From: a virus
DNA length: 64,000 nucleotides
Strand: one strand, 5' to 3'
IMG/VR virus record: IMGVR_UViG_3300022885_000003
Span: 50,739 to 114,738 of that record
Positions 25,416 through 32,962 of this stretch are shown in pieces; positions within the stretch are counted from its first letter, which is position 1; each line of letters begins with the position of its first letter. The notes beneath the pieces are model-generated. The model was not told the origin of the DNA and ran no database searches. It was given only the letters and a program-made list of their open reading frames with translations. The position numbers and the translations under genes are program-made.

Positions 25416-26147
25416 ATGAAGACCAAACGTTCTAAACGAGCAACTCGTCGTAATCCACGTGAAGACCGAAACTATTCGGCAACTAGCGAAAAACAATCAT
25501 TTAATGCACCAAAACATATAGCTTTGATTCCCCGTAATCTAAGTCAAGAACATTATGTCAATGCCTTAAAAGATGATACTAAGGCAATTGTTGTTGCAAC
25601 TGGGCCAGCAGGTTGTGGTAAAACCTGGTTAGGATCAATTGCAGCTATCAAAGCATATAACGAAGGACAATGTGATAAAATTGTAATTACTCGCCCTAAT
25701 CGCGCAGTAGATGATAAAGATATCGGGTTCCTCCCTGGTGACATTTTTAAGAAGATGATGCCATGGATGCTACCAATTATGGATGTATTCAAAGAATATT
25801 ATTCACCACAACAGGTAGAAAAAATGCTTGAGGACGAAATCATCGAGGTGTGCCCAATTGCGTATATTCGTGGTCGTACGTTCAAAAATGCATTTGTTAT
25901 TGTTGATGAAGCGCAAGGCACTACAAAAAATTCAATGTTGTCAATTCTAACACGAATTGGTGAAGGATCTAAGATGGTTGTAACAGGTGATGTCCGTCAA
26001 TCAGACATCGGCTCAAGCAACGGTCTACAGGATTTCATTAATCGCTTCGAGGGTTCAGATTTAATTTCAGTGATTAAATTTGAAAGAAAAGATGTTGAAC
26101 GTTCTCCAGTAGTTTCGGAAGTTTTACGAATTTACAAAGAAGAATAA
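25416..26147 (+). CDS. phoH: PhoH-like P-loop ATPase
   Basis: 243 residues. Walker A ATGPAGCGKTWL (K69), ITRPNRAVDDKDIGFLPGD, Walker B AFVIVDEAQ and the VVTGDVRQSD block are standard for PhoH. Phage PhoH proteins are common; the biochemical role is not settled, though RNA helicase or ribonuclease-linked activity is proposed. The basic N-terminus (KTKRSKRATRRN) is typical. ATG 25416 has better spacing from AAGGAGG than the ATG at 25413. A hairpin may mask the site. Confidence 0.94.
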   Translation: MKTKRSKRATRRNPREDRNYSATSEKQSFNAPKHIALIPRNLSQEHYVNALKDDTKAIVVATGPAGCGKTWLGSIAAIKAYNEGQCDKIVITRPNRAVDDKDIGFLPGDIFKKMMPWMLPIMDVFKEYYSPQQVEKMLEDEIIEVCPIAYIRGRTFKNAFVIVDEAQGTTKNSMLSILTRIGEGSKMVVTGDVRQSDIGSSNGLQDFINRFEGSDLISVIKFERKDVERSPVVSEVLRIYKEE

Positions 26148-26171
26148 AGCCAAACATCTAAACTTTATTAG

Positions 26172-26200
26172 AACAGCGGGTGCTCAGTGCATCCGCTGTT
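26172..26200 (+). terminator. Intrinsic-type terminator after phoH
   Basis: A 12-bp stem with one G-U pair (26172-26183 with 26189-26200) and a 5-nt loop, followed by TCTATTT. Confidence 0.75.
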
Positions 26201-26208
26201 TCTATTTG

Positions 26209-26216
26209 CATAAATA
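26209..26216 (+). promoter_or_regulatory. T4-type late promoter box CATAAATA
   Basis: 31 nt before the virion gene at 26248, directly after the phoH terminator. Confidence 0.6.
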
Positions 26217-26247
26217 ATATAGTAAATAATGAATAAAAGGTTAGCCG

Positions 26248-26793
26248 ATGTCAGAATTAAAAAGCGATAATTCAGTTAGAAGTTTAACAGACAACGAGAG
26301 TCTTCTAGATGTTATGCTTCAAGTTGAAGATTATTTAGATTCTCTCGATTTATATGCTTTTGCCAATTGGGTTGAAGGTCAAGTAGTTGAAGGACCATTC
26401 ATCCATCGGTATTGGGTTAATCTTGCGTTGTTATATCCATATAAGAAAATGCCTGATCCACGTGGTGGTGAGAGATTGCTCAAATTTGGTACTAAGGTCA
26501 AGTACAAAAAGATTAAGCAAGAAGTCGCGAGCGAAATTCGAGATCAAGGTGATCTAGGTAGCGACGGTCGTCCCAAAATGGAAGAGAAATTAATGTGGAT
26601 TATCTATCTGAAAATTCCACGACGTTTCATTGAAGAGCTTGGTCTATGGGATCTTGATGATTCGGAAGAAGATATTAATGTTGAAGATGTTGAGGATGCT
26701 AAGGACGAAGGCGTCGACGACGAGACCGGTATTACCAATAGTGGTGATATGGAAGATAATGATAGTTTTGAAGAAGACGATTTTGAACTCTAA
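26248..26793 (+). CDS. Conserved T4-like virion-associated protein, 181 aa
   Basis: Core SLLDVMLQVEDYLDSLDLYAF... VEGPFIHRYWVNLALLYPYKKMPDPRG...LLKFGTKVKYKK resembles a structural-cluster protein of T4-like phages of aquatic bacteria. The C-terminal ~45 residues are very acidic. A late box and the following fibre-type gene point to virion assembly. Exact role unknown. Confidence 0.75.
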   Translation: MSELKSDNSVRSLTDNESLLDVMLQVEDYLDSLDLYAFANWVEGQVVEGPFIHRYWVNLALLYPYKKMPDPRGGERLLKFGTKVKYKKIKQEVASEIRDQGDLGSDGRPKMEEKLMWIIYLKIPRRFIEELGLWDLDDSEEDINVEDVEDAKDEGVDDETGITNSGDMEDNDSFEEDDFEL

Positions 26794-26807
26794 GGAGAAA
26801 TAACGAG

Positions 26808-27761
26808 ATGGCAACAGAAGTTCGAAGAAGAAGGGGATCAGAGGCTGAAAATGATGCCTTTACTGGTGCTGAAGGTGAAGTAACAATTATCATTGAGGGC
26901 GGCGGTGTTCCGGCAACTAATGTCATCACAGCCGTGGTTCATGATGGTATTGAAGTCGGTGGGTTTCAATTAGCGCGTAAAACATTGGATAATATTTCCG
27001 GTGTTCCCGCTGATCAAGCCACAGCAAGAACAAATCTTGATCTTGGGTCAGTTGCGACAATAGATACAGGAACCGCTATTGGTGAAGTTCCGGTTAACTC
27101 ATTTGCGGGTGCTTTGGGTTCGGCAGCGTATGAAGCGGTGGGCATCGTTGATCAAACCGTTCCAGTGTTATTAGATTCAGTTGTTAATCCAGGTACGGGA
27201 GCGTTACCAATTATTTCAGCAGAGAACCTAATTAATATTCCTACCACAACTGTTGACACTACTTCTAGAGCTAATAGTGCATTAACGACATATTTAACGT
27301 TATATCAGAATAACTTACCAGCACAGATTTTATCTGATGGATTCATGGATGCGTATGTAGGTTCTGCCTCAGCAACGGTATCTGGCGATGGTGTTTATAA
27401 TTCAGGAAACAAAACATTTGATGATGATGTTGGCGCTACGGGGTTCTTTCTAGATTCAAGCACCTTTACTGCTAAGGTCACTGATCCAGCGGCGGCGCAT
27501 ATTGCAATCCTTATGGCTGGTAGTACAACATTTACCGCTAGGGCAAGTCGGGATGCTGGTACGACATTTACTGATTTTACGCTTGTTAATAGGGGAACAG
27601 TTCTAGATGGTTCCGTAACATTGCTCACGGGGACCGTAGATATCTCAGCACAACCAGCAGGGTCTGGAATGCAGTATCAAATTGAAGTTCCAGCAGCGAA
27701 AGTTATCCAAATTCATGGAACTGCTTTATTCTGGCAGACAGAAGTATTCGTAGGAATCTAA
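26808..27761 (+). CDS. Tail-fibre-like virion protein with Mtd-type N-terminus
   Basis: 317 residues. The N-terminus (VRRRRGSEAENDAFTGAEGE, then VVHDGIEVGGFQLA) matches the small domain at the start of many phage fibres, including the major tropism determinant. The middle holds fibre-type sequence (TARTNLDLGSVATIDTGTA). The C-terminal ~120 residues are a beta-rich tip (TFTARASRDAGTTFTDFTL). Likely a short fibre or decoration. It starts 14 nt after the previous late gene and probably shares its promoter. Confidence 0.83.
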   Translation: MATEVRRRRGSEAENDAFTGAEGEVTIIIEGGGVPATNVITAVVHDGIEVGGFQLARKTLDNISGVPADQATARTNLDLGSVATIDTGTAIGEVPVNSFAGALGSAAYEAVGIVDQTVPVLLDSVVNPGTGALPIISAENLINIPTTTVDTTSRANSALTTYLTLYQNNLPAQILSDGFMDAYVGSASATVSGDGVYNSGNKTFDDDVGATGFFLDSSTFTAKVTDPAAAHIAILMAGSTTFTARASRDAGTTFTDFTLVNRGTVLDGSVTLLTGTVDISAQPAGSGMQYQIEVPAAKVIQIHGTALFWQTEVFVGI

Positions 27762-27762
27762 T

Positions 27763-28479
27763 ATGAAACAATTAGTTGAAGGTTTAAAAACAGGAGATCT
27801 CGACGATCTTGTTCTAAATAGAATTTCAGTTGATGAATTTGAATCAAAAATTGATAATGAAAAAGCTATTGTTATTGGCTTTTTCGTCGATGATAAAGAG
27901 CCAGCAAACGATTTAAGAAACTTTTTAGATAAATCAGCAACAGAATTATTAGACTCGGATCGTTCCCCTGCACCGGATATCGACGGCCAATATATGGTTT
28001 TCGTCGAGTTTGAAAGAAACAGTTCTTTTCCAGAAGAAATGATAAAGATGGTAGAGACGATTGAAAATCTCGTCGATGTGGATGAATGGGTGTTCACAGT
28101 TTATAAAGATAAGGGTCCATTCCCATTAACGGAAGAAAATTTGAAAAAGCATGTTCGTTTAGAACCAAAAGAAGAAAAGGATGACTTTGAAGAAAGCTTC
28201 AAGTATTCTCTAGTCGACTCCGCTGATATAGAAAATAACATTTTGACATTATCCAAAGGGAGAATGGAAGAATCGTTTATTATTGTTAGAGCAGGCCCAT
28301 TTGATCAATTAGAAGTAGCCATTTCTGAATCAAATTATAATTTAAAGAATAGAAATTATATGAAAAACACACTTCGAGAAATGCTTGGAGAAAGTTGGGA
28401 CATTTCAGTCACTGATAAACAAATTGTTTTATATAATATAGTAACGGATTACGCTTTAATTCTTAAAGAGCATGATTAA
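27763..28479 (+). CDS. Hypothetical protein, 238 aa
   Basis: An acidic protein with two alpha/beta halves: ~10-115 (KAIVIGFFVDDKEPANDLRNF, GQYMVFVEFERN) and ~140-238 (ESFIIVRAGPFDQLEVAISE). It starts 1 nt after the fibre gene, so it may be an assembly factor for it; this is inference from position. Not recognised. No Shine-Dalgarno of note. Confidence 0.75.
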   Translation: MKQLVEGLKTGDLDDLVLNRISVDEFESKIDNEKAIVIGFFVDDKEPANDLRNFLDKSATELLDSDRSPAPDIDGQYMVFVEFERNSSFPEEMIKMVETIENLVDVDEWVFTVYKDKGPFPLTEENLKKHVRLEPKEEKDDFEESFKYSLVDSADIENNILTLSKGRMEESFIIVRAGPFDQLEVAISESNYNLKNRNYMKNTLREMLGESWDISVTDKQIVLYNIVTDYALILKEHD

Positions 28480-28482
28480 TAC

Positions 28483-28511
28483 TTGATTTTTTTGTAAAAT
28501 CAATTTATAAT
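28483..28511 (+). promoter_or_regulatory. Sigma70-like promoter, possibly leaderless
   Basis: TTGATT (28483-28488), 17-nt spacer, TATAAT (28506-28511). The ATG is at 28519 with no Shine-Dalgarno, so the transcript may begin at the start codon. Confidence 0.6.
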
Positions 28512-28518
28512 AAACATT

Positions 28519-28908
28519 ATGGCATACATGTTTAATCCAGAAGACTTTAGATGTACGGGATCGTATAATAGGATTAGTTCATTTAATGTTGGAAAAAATG
28601 GTAACACCGCAACATATGGTGAATGGGCGAAATCTGTTGCGGATTTTTTACCACATCATATATTGTTGAATAATCAACAACTAGGTGATAGTTTTCATCA
28701 CAGACGATGGATTTCATCAAATTGTAATTATTGGTGGACAAATTCAAACCTTACATCTTCTTATCTACTAAGAAAAAATAAAGATATACCCGAAGTGGGC
28801 GGATCACATACACCATTGAATAGTTTGCTATCTATTGTCTCATCAAAAGATTATTATTTGTTTGAAGATAAAAATGATGCAATTATTTTTCGACTATATG
28901 CTTCATAA
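28519..28908 (+). CDS. Tagged small protein, 129 aa
   Basis: Member of the amplified family; ends in YYLFEDKNDAIIFRLYAS. The core has ATYGEWAKSVADFLPHHILL and RRWISSNCNYWWT, the latter matching the (W)xxxNCxxxW element of other copies. Possibly translated from a leaderless message. Function unknown. Confidence 0.82.
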   Translation: MAYMFNPEDFRCTGSYNRISSFNVGKNGNTATYGEWAKSVADFLPHHILLNNQQLGDSFHHRRWISSNCNYWWTNSNLTSSYLLRKNKDIPEVGGSHTPLNSLLSIVSSKDYYLFEDKNDAIIFRLYAS

Positions 28909-28921
28909 CCCGGGGAAGATT

Positions 28922-29257
28922 ATGGCTGTAAGAGTTTATCTTAACAACTCCAACGAAACCAAAGAAGCTATTGAATGGATTGAGCAGCGTGGTATCAAAT
29001 ATAAGATTCTACGTGGAAACAAAGCAGTCGATCCTGATACTCGAGTAAGGGCTCCTAATATGTGGAGATCTAGTCATCATTCTTATTTCGGTATTGAATC
29101 ATATACAGAAACTGAAAAGGATGAATTCTATCCAAGAATTAGAAACTCTATCTTGTATGAAAATGGCCCCAACACGGAACACAACAAAGACTATTCAGTT
29201 GGATTCGTATTATTTGATGAAAAAGAAGCGATCGAATTTAAACTTATTTACGGCTGA
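28922..29257 (+). CDS. Tagged small protein, 111 aa
   Basis: Strand (VRVYLNNSN), helix ([14 protein letters not shown]), strand (KYKILRG), a variable middle, then [20 protein letters not shown] chose ATG 28922 (site GGGGAAG upstream) because the in-frame ATG at 28835 lies inside the preceding gene. It follows another tagged gene by 13 nt. Function unknown. Confidence 0.82.
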   Translation: MAVRVYLNNSNETKEAIEWIEQRGIKYKILRGNKAVDPDTRVRAPNMWRSSHHSYFGIESYTETEKDEFYPRIRNSILYENGPNTEHNKDYSVGFVLFDEKEAIEFKLIYG

Positions 29258-29258
29258 A

Positions 29259-29266
29259 CATAAATA
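29259..29266 (+). promoter_or_regulatory. T4-type late promoter box CATAAATA
   Basis: 35 nt before the IF-1-like gene at 29302. If real, IF-1 would be made late. Confidence 0.5.
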
Positions 29267-29301
29267 AGATTAATAATGTATTTAACGCTCAAAGGAAAAT
29301 A

Positions 29302-29526
29302 ATGAGTAAACAAGATATAATTCTAGTTCAAGGTGTTATCACCAACGTTCTCCCCAATGCAATGTTTAAAGTAGAACTAGATGATTCAAAACACGTAATT
29401 ATCGGTCATATATCAGGAAAGATGCGGAAGAATAATATCAATATTCTTCTTGGTGACCGTGTTGATGTCGAAATGACACCATATGATCTTACCAAAGGCC
29501 GAATCGTTTTCCGATATAAGAAATAA
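29302..29526 (+). CDS. infA: Translation initiation factor IF-1
   Basis: 74 residues, nearly full length against bacterial IF-1 (72). Hallmarks include [40 protein letters not shown] and [19 protein letters not shown]-1 is an OB-fold protein that binds the 30S A site and assists IF-2 and IF-3 at initiation. The very high likeness to cellular IF-1 suggests capture from a bacterium. It could favour phage messages, many of which here lack Shine-Dalgarno sites; that link is inference. Shine-Dalgarno AAAGGAAA. Confidence 0.95.
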   Translation: MSKQDIILVQGVITNVLPNAMFKVELDDSKHVIIGHISGKMRKNNINILLGDRVDVEMTPYDLTKGRIVFRYKK

Positions 29527-29536
29527 TTTAGATTAA

Positions 29537-29557
29537 AACGTTACTATCAGTAACGTT
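29537..29557. terminator. Perfect hairpin between convergent genes
   Basis: AACGTTACT (29537-29545) pairs with AGTAACGTT (29549-29557), loop ATC. It lies between the IF-1 gene and a minus-strand gene; no long U-run. Confidence 0.5.
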
Positions 29558-29561
29558 GTGC

Positions 29562-29861
29562 CTATCTTGATTTCTTAACAGCTGGTGCGGAAGCAATTCG
29601 GGCCATAACTGCTTCTTGATATGCTTTATTATTATTGAATTGTTTGACATATCCAAGAAATTCTTTGACATTAAATACATCCGTTGATTTAGCTCTTTCT
29701 GCTTTGGTTGACAACTCTTCGAGTTCATCATGTGCAGCAAAAAAATCACTAATTTCTTTTGTATTCAATTTCTCTTGGATTTTTCTAGCGTACATCTGCA
29801 TAGCCATCACGCGCTCTGCTTTGCTGAATGAACTAAAGTTACCCTTTTGATATCGTGCCAT
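29562..29861 (-). CDS. Hypothetical helical protein, 99 aa
   Basis: Basic N-terminus then helices (KAERVMAMQMYARKIQEKLN, TKEISDFFAAHDELEELSTK). Own sigma70-type promoter (29889-29917) and an AAAGGGAAAAG site. Not recognised. Last gene of the minus-strand early bank. Confidence 0.75.
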   Translation of the reverse strand: MARYQKGNFSSFSKAERVMAMQMYARKIQEKLNTKEISDFFAAHDELEELSTKAERAKSTDVFNVKEFLGYVKQFNNNKAYQEAVMARIASAPAVKKSR

Positions 29862-29888
29862 GTTCTTTTCCCTTTTTTAATGTAAAGT

Positions 29889-29917
29889 ATTATAACGCGG
29901 CATCAATCCATTGTCAA
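29889..29917 (-). promoter_or_regulatory. Sigma70-like early promoter
   Basis: Minus strand TTGACA (29917-29912), 17-nt spacer, TATAAT (29894-29889). Confidence 0.75.
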
Positions 29918-29920
29918 CAG

Positions 29921-30331
29921 CTATCTTTGGAAAGGTCGCGTTTTAACCATCTCCTTGAATTGCTCTATCGTTGACTTGTCTGTTAAGACTAAAGCATACG
30001 TGTGACCCATCAAATCAGCAGCGATAAGGCGGTGCCGTCCGTCTGTGAACTCTAAATATTTCCCATTAACAACATGAATTAGGCTTGGATTCATATAACC
30101 ACCAGATGTCCAATGTTCTTGTGCGCAGGATATACGTCGTGCTTTACCTGTTTCCCCGCCTGATGGGTCACCTATTGGTAAACGCTGCCACTGTGATGTA
30201 TGATTGAAAATATCGTTGATGTTTGCCCAAATCAGGATAAGGGACGGGTCTTCAAGATCTCTCTTGCCGGTACCATATGATTGTGATGGTTCAGTTGCCC
30301 ATCTTAATTCTTCGAGCTCTTTGAGTTTCAT
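29921..30331 (-). CDS. ParB/sulfiredoxin-fold-like protein, 136 aa
   Basis: The motif LEFTDGRHRLIAADLMGH (D97-G-R-H-R101) is the nucleotide-binding GxHR element of the ParB/Srx fold. It is preceded by an arm with NPSLIHVVNGKY. Enzymes of this fold act as CTPases, nucleases or phosphotransferases, so function is open. The N-terminus MKLKELEEL is reminiscent of the leader on the late proteins at 35.5-44 kb. It lies 4 nt after the gene upstream. Confidence 0.75.
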   Translation of the reverse strand: MKLKELEELRWATEPSQSYGTGKRDLEDPSLILIWANINDIFNHTSQWQRLPIGDPSGGETGKARRISCAQEHWTSGGYMNPSLIHVVNGKYLEFTDGRHRLIAADLMGHTYALVLTDKSTIEQFKEMVKTRPFQR

Positions 30332-30335
30332 AAAA

Positions 30336-30770
30336 CTATTTAGTTTCTGGCTTATGCAAAGCGTTTATTCGTCTAATTTCATTTAGGACATTTCCAAAAT
30401 TCATGGCATCTGATTTTGGAACATCCGGAAAAACTTCTCGAATCCAGTTATCGATTTGTTCGTGATCAACAACAGTGGAACAACCATGATAGAAGCAAAT
30501 CCATCGACCTTCAATTTTTTGGAAGGACAGTTCAACCACTACTGGTCTCCCCGCAATTCTACCAACTTCCTGCATCCCGCCTTGTCGACTCCGATCATCC
30601 CAATGAACTCGATATTTCCTATCTTTTTCTAATTCATAACGAGCATGATCCGACTCAAGTGCTGTCTCCTTCCATAAGAAAAAAGAAGCATCGTTGGATC
30701 CGTCAACCAATCCTACAATTTGTGGTATAAGTTTTTGGCATTCATCATTTAGTGCGACAGAAACGTGCAT
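30336..30770 (-). CDS. Hypothetical protein, 144 aa
   Basis: I took ATG 30770, which overlaps the stop of the small gene upstream (TAATG); the longer frame to 30863 runs through that gene. Alpha/beta composition (RPVVVELSFQKIEGRWICFYHG, DHEQIDNWIREVFPDVPKSD). The strand-helix order with a W-I-C-F-Y-H element is faintly like the tagged family, but no terminal module is present. Not recognised. Confidence 0.7.
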   Translation of the reverse strand: MHVSVALNDECQKLIPQIVGLVDGSNDASFFLWKETALESDHARYELEKDRKYRVHWDDRSRQGGMQEVGRIAGRPVVVELSFQKIEGRWICFYHGCSTVVDHEQIDNWIREVFPDVPKSDAMNFGNVLNEIRRINALHKPETK

Positions 30771-30952
30771 TATACTATCCCATGTTTCTTTAGGGTTGCT
30801 ACGAAATAATTGAGGCCTTCTTGTGTGTCGATGTGATAGCCGCCAACGACTTCCATTCCGCAAATTTTGTGATCCAGGACCCTTTCAGATGGATGCGGGC
30901 AACCGCAATCACCAGAAACACGGATATCCTTTCGACCATTCTGTTCTCCCAT
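30770..30952 (-). CDS. Possible small protein, about 60 aa
   Basis: Encodes GDCGCPHPSERVLDHKICG and a C-terminal alpha/beta hairpin (GYHIDTQEGLNYFVATLKKHG). The stop overlaps the next ATG, as in true phage operons. The 5' part overlaps the end of the repeat gene at 30909, so the start is uncertain. It may be the remnant of a longer protein cut by the repeat duplication. Confidence 0.5.
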   Translation of the reverse strand: MGEQNGRKDIRVSGDCGCPHPSERVLDHKICGMEVVGGYHIDTQEGLNYFVATLKKHGIV

Positions 30953-31139
30953 TTGGATATTCAACAGCAGGTCCATCAATTCGATGTAATTCCCCATTCA
31001 CATACCACTGTTTTGTTCCATCTGCGCATTCAAGAGCGGGGGCGCCTTCTCGATGAATGGATGGTATTAATGACTGATATTCATCGAAAGATATCCATTT
31101 GTTTCCATCTCTTGTCCATATATGAATATTCTTTTCCAT
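30909..31139 (-). CDS. Truncated HRxDGPA repeat protein, 76 aa
   Basis: Nearly identical at its N-terminus to the next upstream repeat gene (MEKNIHIWTRDGNKWIS), with two HR(x)(D/G)GPA repeats. It then stops after GRTEWSKGYPCFW without the C-terminal tag found on its three relatives. It looks like a recent partial duplicate of the 31142 gene that has lost its 3' part. It may still be expressed. Confidence 0.65.
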   Translation of the reverse strand: MEKNIHIWTRDGNKWISFDEYQSLIPSIHREGAPALECADGTKQWYVNGELHRIDGPAVEYPNGRTEWSKGYPCFW

Positions 31140-31141
31140 AT

Positions 31142-31591
31142 TTAACCCCACGTCATCTTAATTAAAACCAAATCTTGTTTTGTCGTATTATATGGGTCGA
31201 TATCATTTTCTTTAAACCAACTCAGAGGTATATGGCCTCCATTCAAATACCACGCATTTGATCCATCTACGCCTTCAACAGCCGGACCATCATGTCGATG
31301 TAATTCCCCATTCACATACCACTGGTTTGTTCCATACTTAAATTCAAGAGCTGGCCCATCAATTCGATGTAGTTTTCCGTCCTTGTACCATACCTTTGAT
31401 CCATCCGCAGATTCAATAGCTGGTCCATCAAGTCGATGTCGTTTTCCATCAACCCACCACTCCTTTGTTCCATCTGCATCTATAAGAGCTGGGCCGCCAT
31501 CTCGATGCAGGAATAATAATGATGACTGATATTCATCATTAGATATCCATTTGTCTCCATCTCTTGTCCATATATGAATATTCTTTTCCAT
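31142..31591 (-). CDS. HRxDGPA repeat protein with C-terminal tag, 149 aa
   Basis: Five repeats of ~22 residues with the pattern HRxDGPA(x)nG(x)2-3W(Y/W)xxG. This MORN-like repeat is widespread in large phages and giant viruses and forms a beta-ribbon. It is followed by WFKENDIDPYNTTKQDLVLIKMTWG, whose end matches the family tag. Start at ATG 31591, just after the stop of the tagged gene upstream (TGCTAGATATG); an in-frame ATG at 31603 overlaps that gene. Function unknown. Confidence 0.85.
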   Translation of the reverse strand: MEKNIHIWTRDGDKWISNDEYQSSLLFLHRDGGPALIDADGTKEWWVDGKRHRLDGPAIESADGSKVWYKDGKLHRIDGPALEFKYGTNQWYVNGELHRHDGPAVEGVDGSNAWYLNGGHIPLSWFKENDIDPYNTTKQDLVLIKMTWG

Positions 31592-31593
31592 AT

Positions 31594-31947
31594 CTAGCAC
31601 CATGTCATTTTAAACAACACTGCGTCATCGCAGTTTTCGAACCAATACAAATCACCGGAAAGACTGCACCATTTATGTTCAGTATTTTCTATTATCCATA
31701 TAATTTTTACTGGGTACATCCCATCAGAATTGAATTCTCGTCGTGTGAAAAATGTTTCAACCATATGTCCGTCATCAATATCACCGCTGTCCAATTTGTC
31801 ATTATATCGTGGCAGATTGCCTAAATCAGAAGTTAGCCATTCCGGATAATTTTCAATTTTTCCTTGAAAATGTTTCATAATCTCAACAACACCAATACTG
31901 ATTTTTCTTTTATTCCAACCAGTTGGATATTCTAGTTCATTTGTCAT
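31594..31947 (-). CDS. Tagged small protein, 117 aa
   Basis: Ends in LYWFENCDDAVLFKMTWC. The core VKIIWIIENTEHKWCSLSG is the (W)IxENxxxxW element. Similar along its length to the tagged gene at 15669, including the YPTGW start and MVETFFTRREF segment. The start follows the previous stop by 1 nt (TGGGGATAAAATG). Function unknown. Confidence 0.85.
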   Translation of the reverse strand: MTNELEYPTGWNKRKISIGVVEIMKHFQGKIENYPEWLTSDLGNLPRYNDKLDSGDIDDGHMVETFFTRREFNSDGMYPVKIIWIIENTEHKWCSLSGDLYWFENCDDAVLFKMTWC

Positions 31948-31948
31948 T

Positions 31949-32287
31949 TTATCCCCACGCCAACTTAATTAAGAGTTGATCTTCAATTGATGGCGGCAAC
32001 TCAATTCCCATTTCGTCTAGCCATGAATCAATCCTTTGATCATTGACCCAATATTGCTCTTCTATAATGTTTCCGGACATGAAATACTTGGTGCAAGCTG
32101 GGCCATCAATTCGATGTCTTTTTCCGTTGTTATAATACAAAGCATCATTCAGAATGTTTCCTGGATAATAACTGATAAACGCTGGACCATCTTCTCGATG
32201 AAAACAAAACTTGGGGGGAATTCGGTAACGCTCCTCAAATAAATTACCATCCATCCCGTAAGTTTGTGTTCGGATTACATTTTCCAT
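31949..32287 (-). CDS. HRxDGPA-type repeat protein with C-terminal tag, 112 aa
   Basis: Repeats are looser (CFHREDGPAFISYYPGN, HRIDGPACTKYFMSGN) and are followed by IDSWLDEMGIELPPSIEDQLLIKLAWG, the tag end. Its relatives replace the last repeat with the same W-(L/I/F)-x-(E/D) helix. Start at ATG 32287, immediately after the stop of the gene upstream. Function unknown. Confidence 0.82.
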   Translation of the reverse strand: MENVIRTQTYGMDGNLFEERYRIPPKFCFHREDGPAFISYYPGNILNDALYYNNGKRHRIDGPACTKYFMSGNIIEEQYWVNDQRIDSWLDEMGIELPPSIEDQLLIKLAWG

Positions 32288-32289
32288 TT

Positions 32290-32526
32290 TTAACACCATA
32301 CCATTTTGAACAAAGTGGCCTCTTCGATATCATATATACAAAAAATCATCCTAGAAAGATGCTCATAATTAGTAATATTATCCATTAGCCATGTATTCAA
32401 CATTTCAACTTCGAAATATTCAGTAATTAGAATACTAAAATAAACGGCGGGTTCAAGGCGAAGATGTTCAAGATAAAAATCTTCCCGGTCAGCTTGAACA
32501 ACAACTAAGGTATCGATATCTTCCAT
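32290..32526 (-). CDS. Tagged small protein, 78 aa
   Basis: One of the shortest copies: strand (DTLVVVQADREDF), strand (AVYFSILITEYF), helix (EVEMLNTWLMDNITNYEHLS) and module MIFCIYDIEEATLFKMVWC. I chose ATG 32526, which overlaps the stop of the repeat gene upstream (TATAATG). Function unknown. Confidence 0.82.
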   Translation of the reverse strand: MEDIDTLVVVQADREDFYLEHLRLEPAVYFSILITEYFEVEMLNTWLMDNITNYEHLSRMIFCIYDIEEATLFKMVWC

Positions 32527-32915
32527 TATAGTTCCCCGCCCCAACATATCTGCATTAATACTTGTTCTTCTTTAGTAATATTGGTTATGTCGATGATATT
32601 ATCCTTGATCCATTCATCCGGGATTCGATTCCCATCCACAAACCACGCTTTGGTTCCATCTGGATATTCAATAGCTGGTCCATCAATTCGGTGTCGATTC
32701 CCGTTTATAAACCACTCTTTTTTACCATTGGCGCGTTTGATTGCGGGGCCATCGGCGTGGTGGCGTTTTCCGTATATATACCATTCAACTGATCCATTTT
32801 TAAATACAACCGCTGGGCCATTAATTCGATGTAGAGCGTTTCGATATAGATCGTTATCAATAAACCACATCTTTGTACCGTATGGAGAAATATCTGGATT
32901 AGTCTTTTTAGACAT
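32526..32915 (-). CDS. HRxDGPA repeat protein with diverged C-terminal tag, 129 aa
   Basis: Three clear repeats (HRINGPAVVFKNGSVEWYIYG, HADGPAIKRANGKKEWFING, HRIDGPAIEYPDGTKAWFVDG, each shown in part) then EWIKDNIIDITNITKEEQVLMQICWGGEL. The tag is weaker and is extended by GEL. First gene of the repeat/tag run on this strand. ATG 32915 is used; the frame is open a little further to a TTG. Confidence 0.78.
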   Translation of the reverse strand: MSKKTNPDISPYGTKMWFIDNDLYRNALHRINGPAVVFKNGSVEWYIYGKRHHADGPAIKRANGKKEWFINGNRHRIDGPAIEYPDGTKAWFVDGNRIPDEWIKDNIIDITNITKEEQVLMQICWGGEL

Positions 32916-32962
32916 TATCAATTATCCACATGAATATATCTTTTCATATTAGCCAATGTTTA

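Noticed and set aside
30336-30863. A longer start (30863) for the protein at 30336
   Set aside because: It would run through the end of the gene at 30770-30952; the ATG at 30770 overlaps that gene's stop in the usual phage manner.
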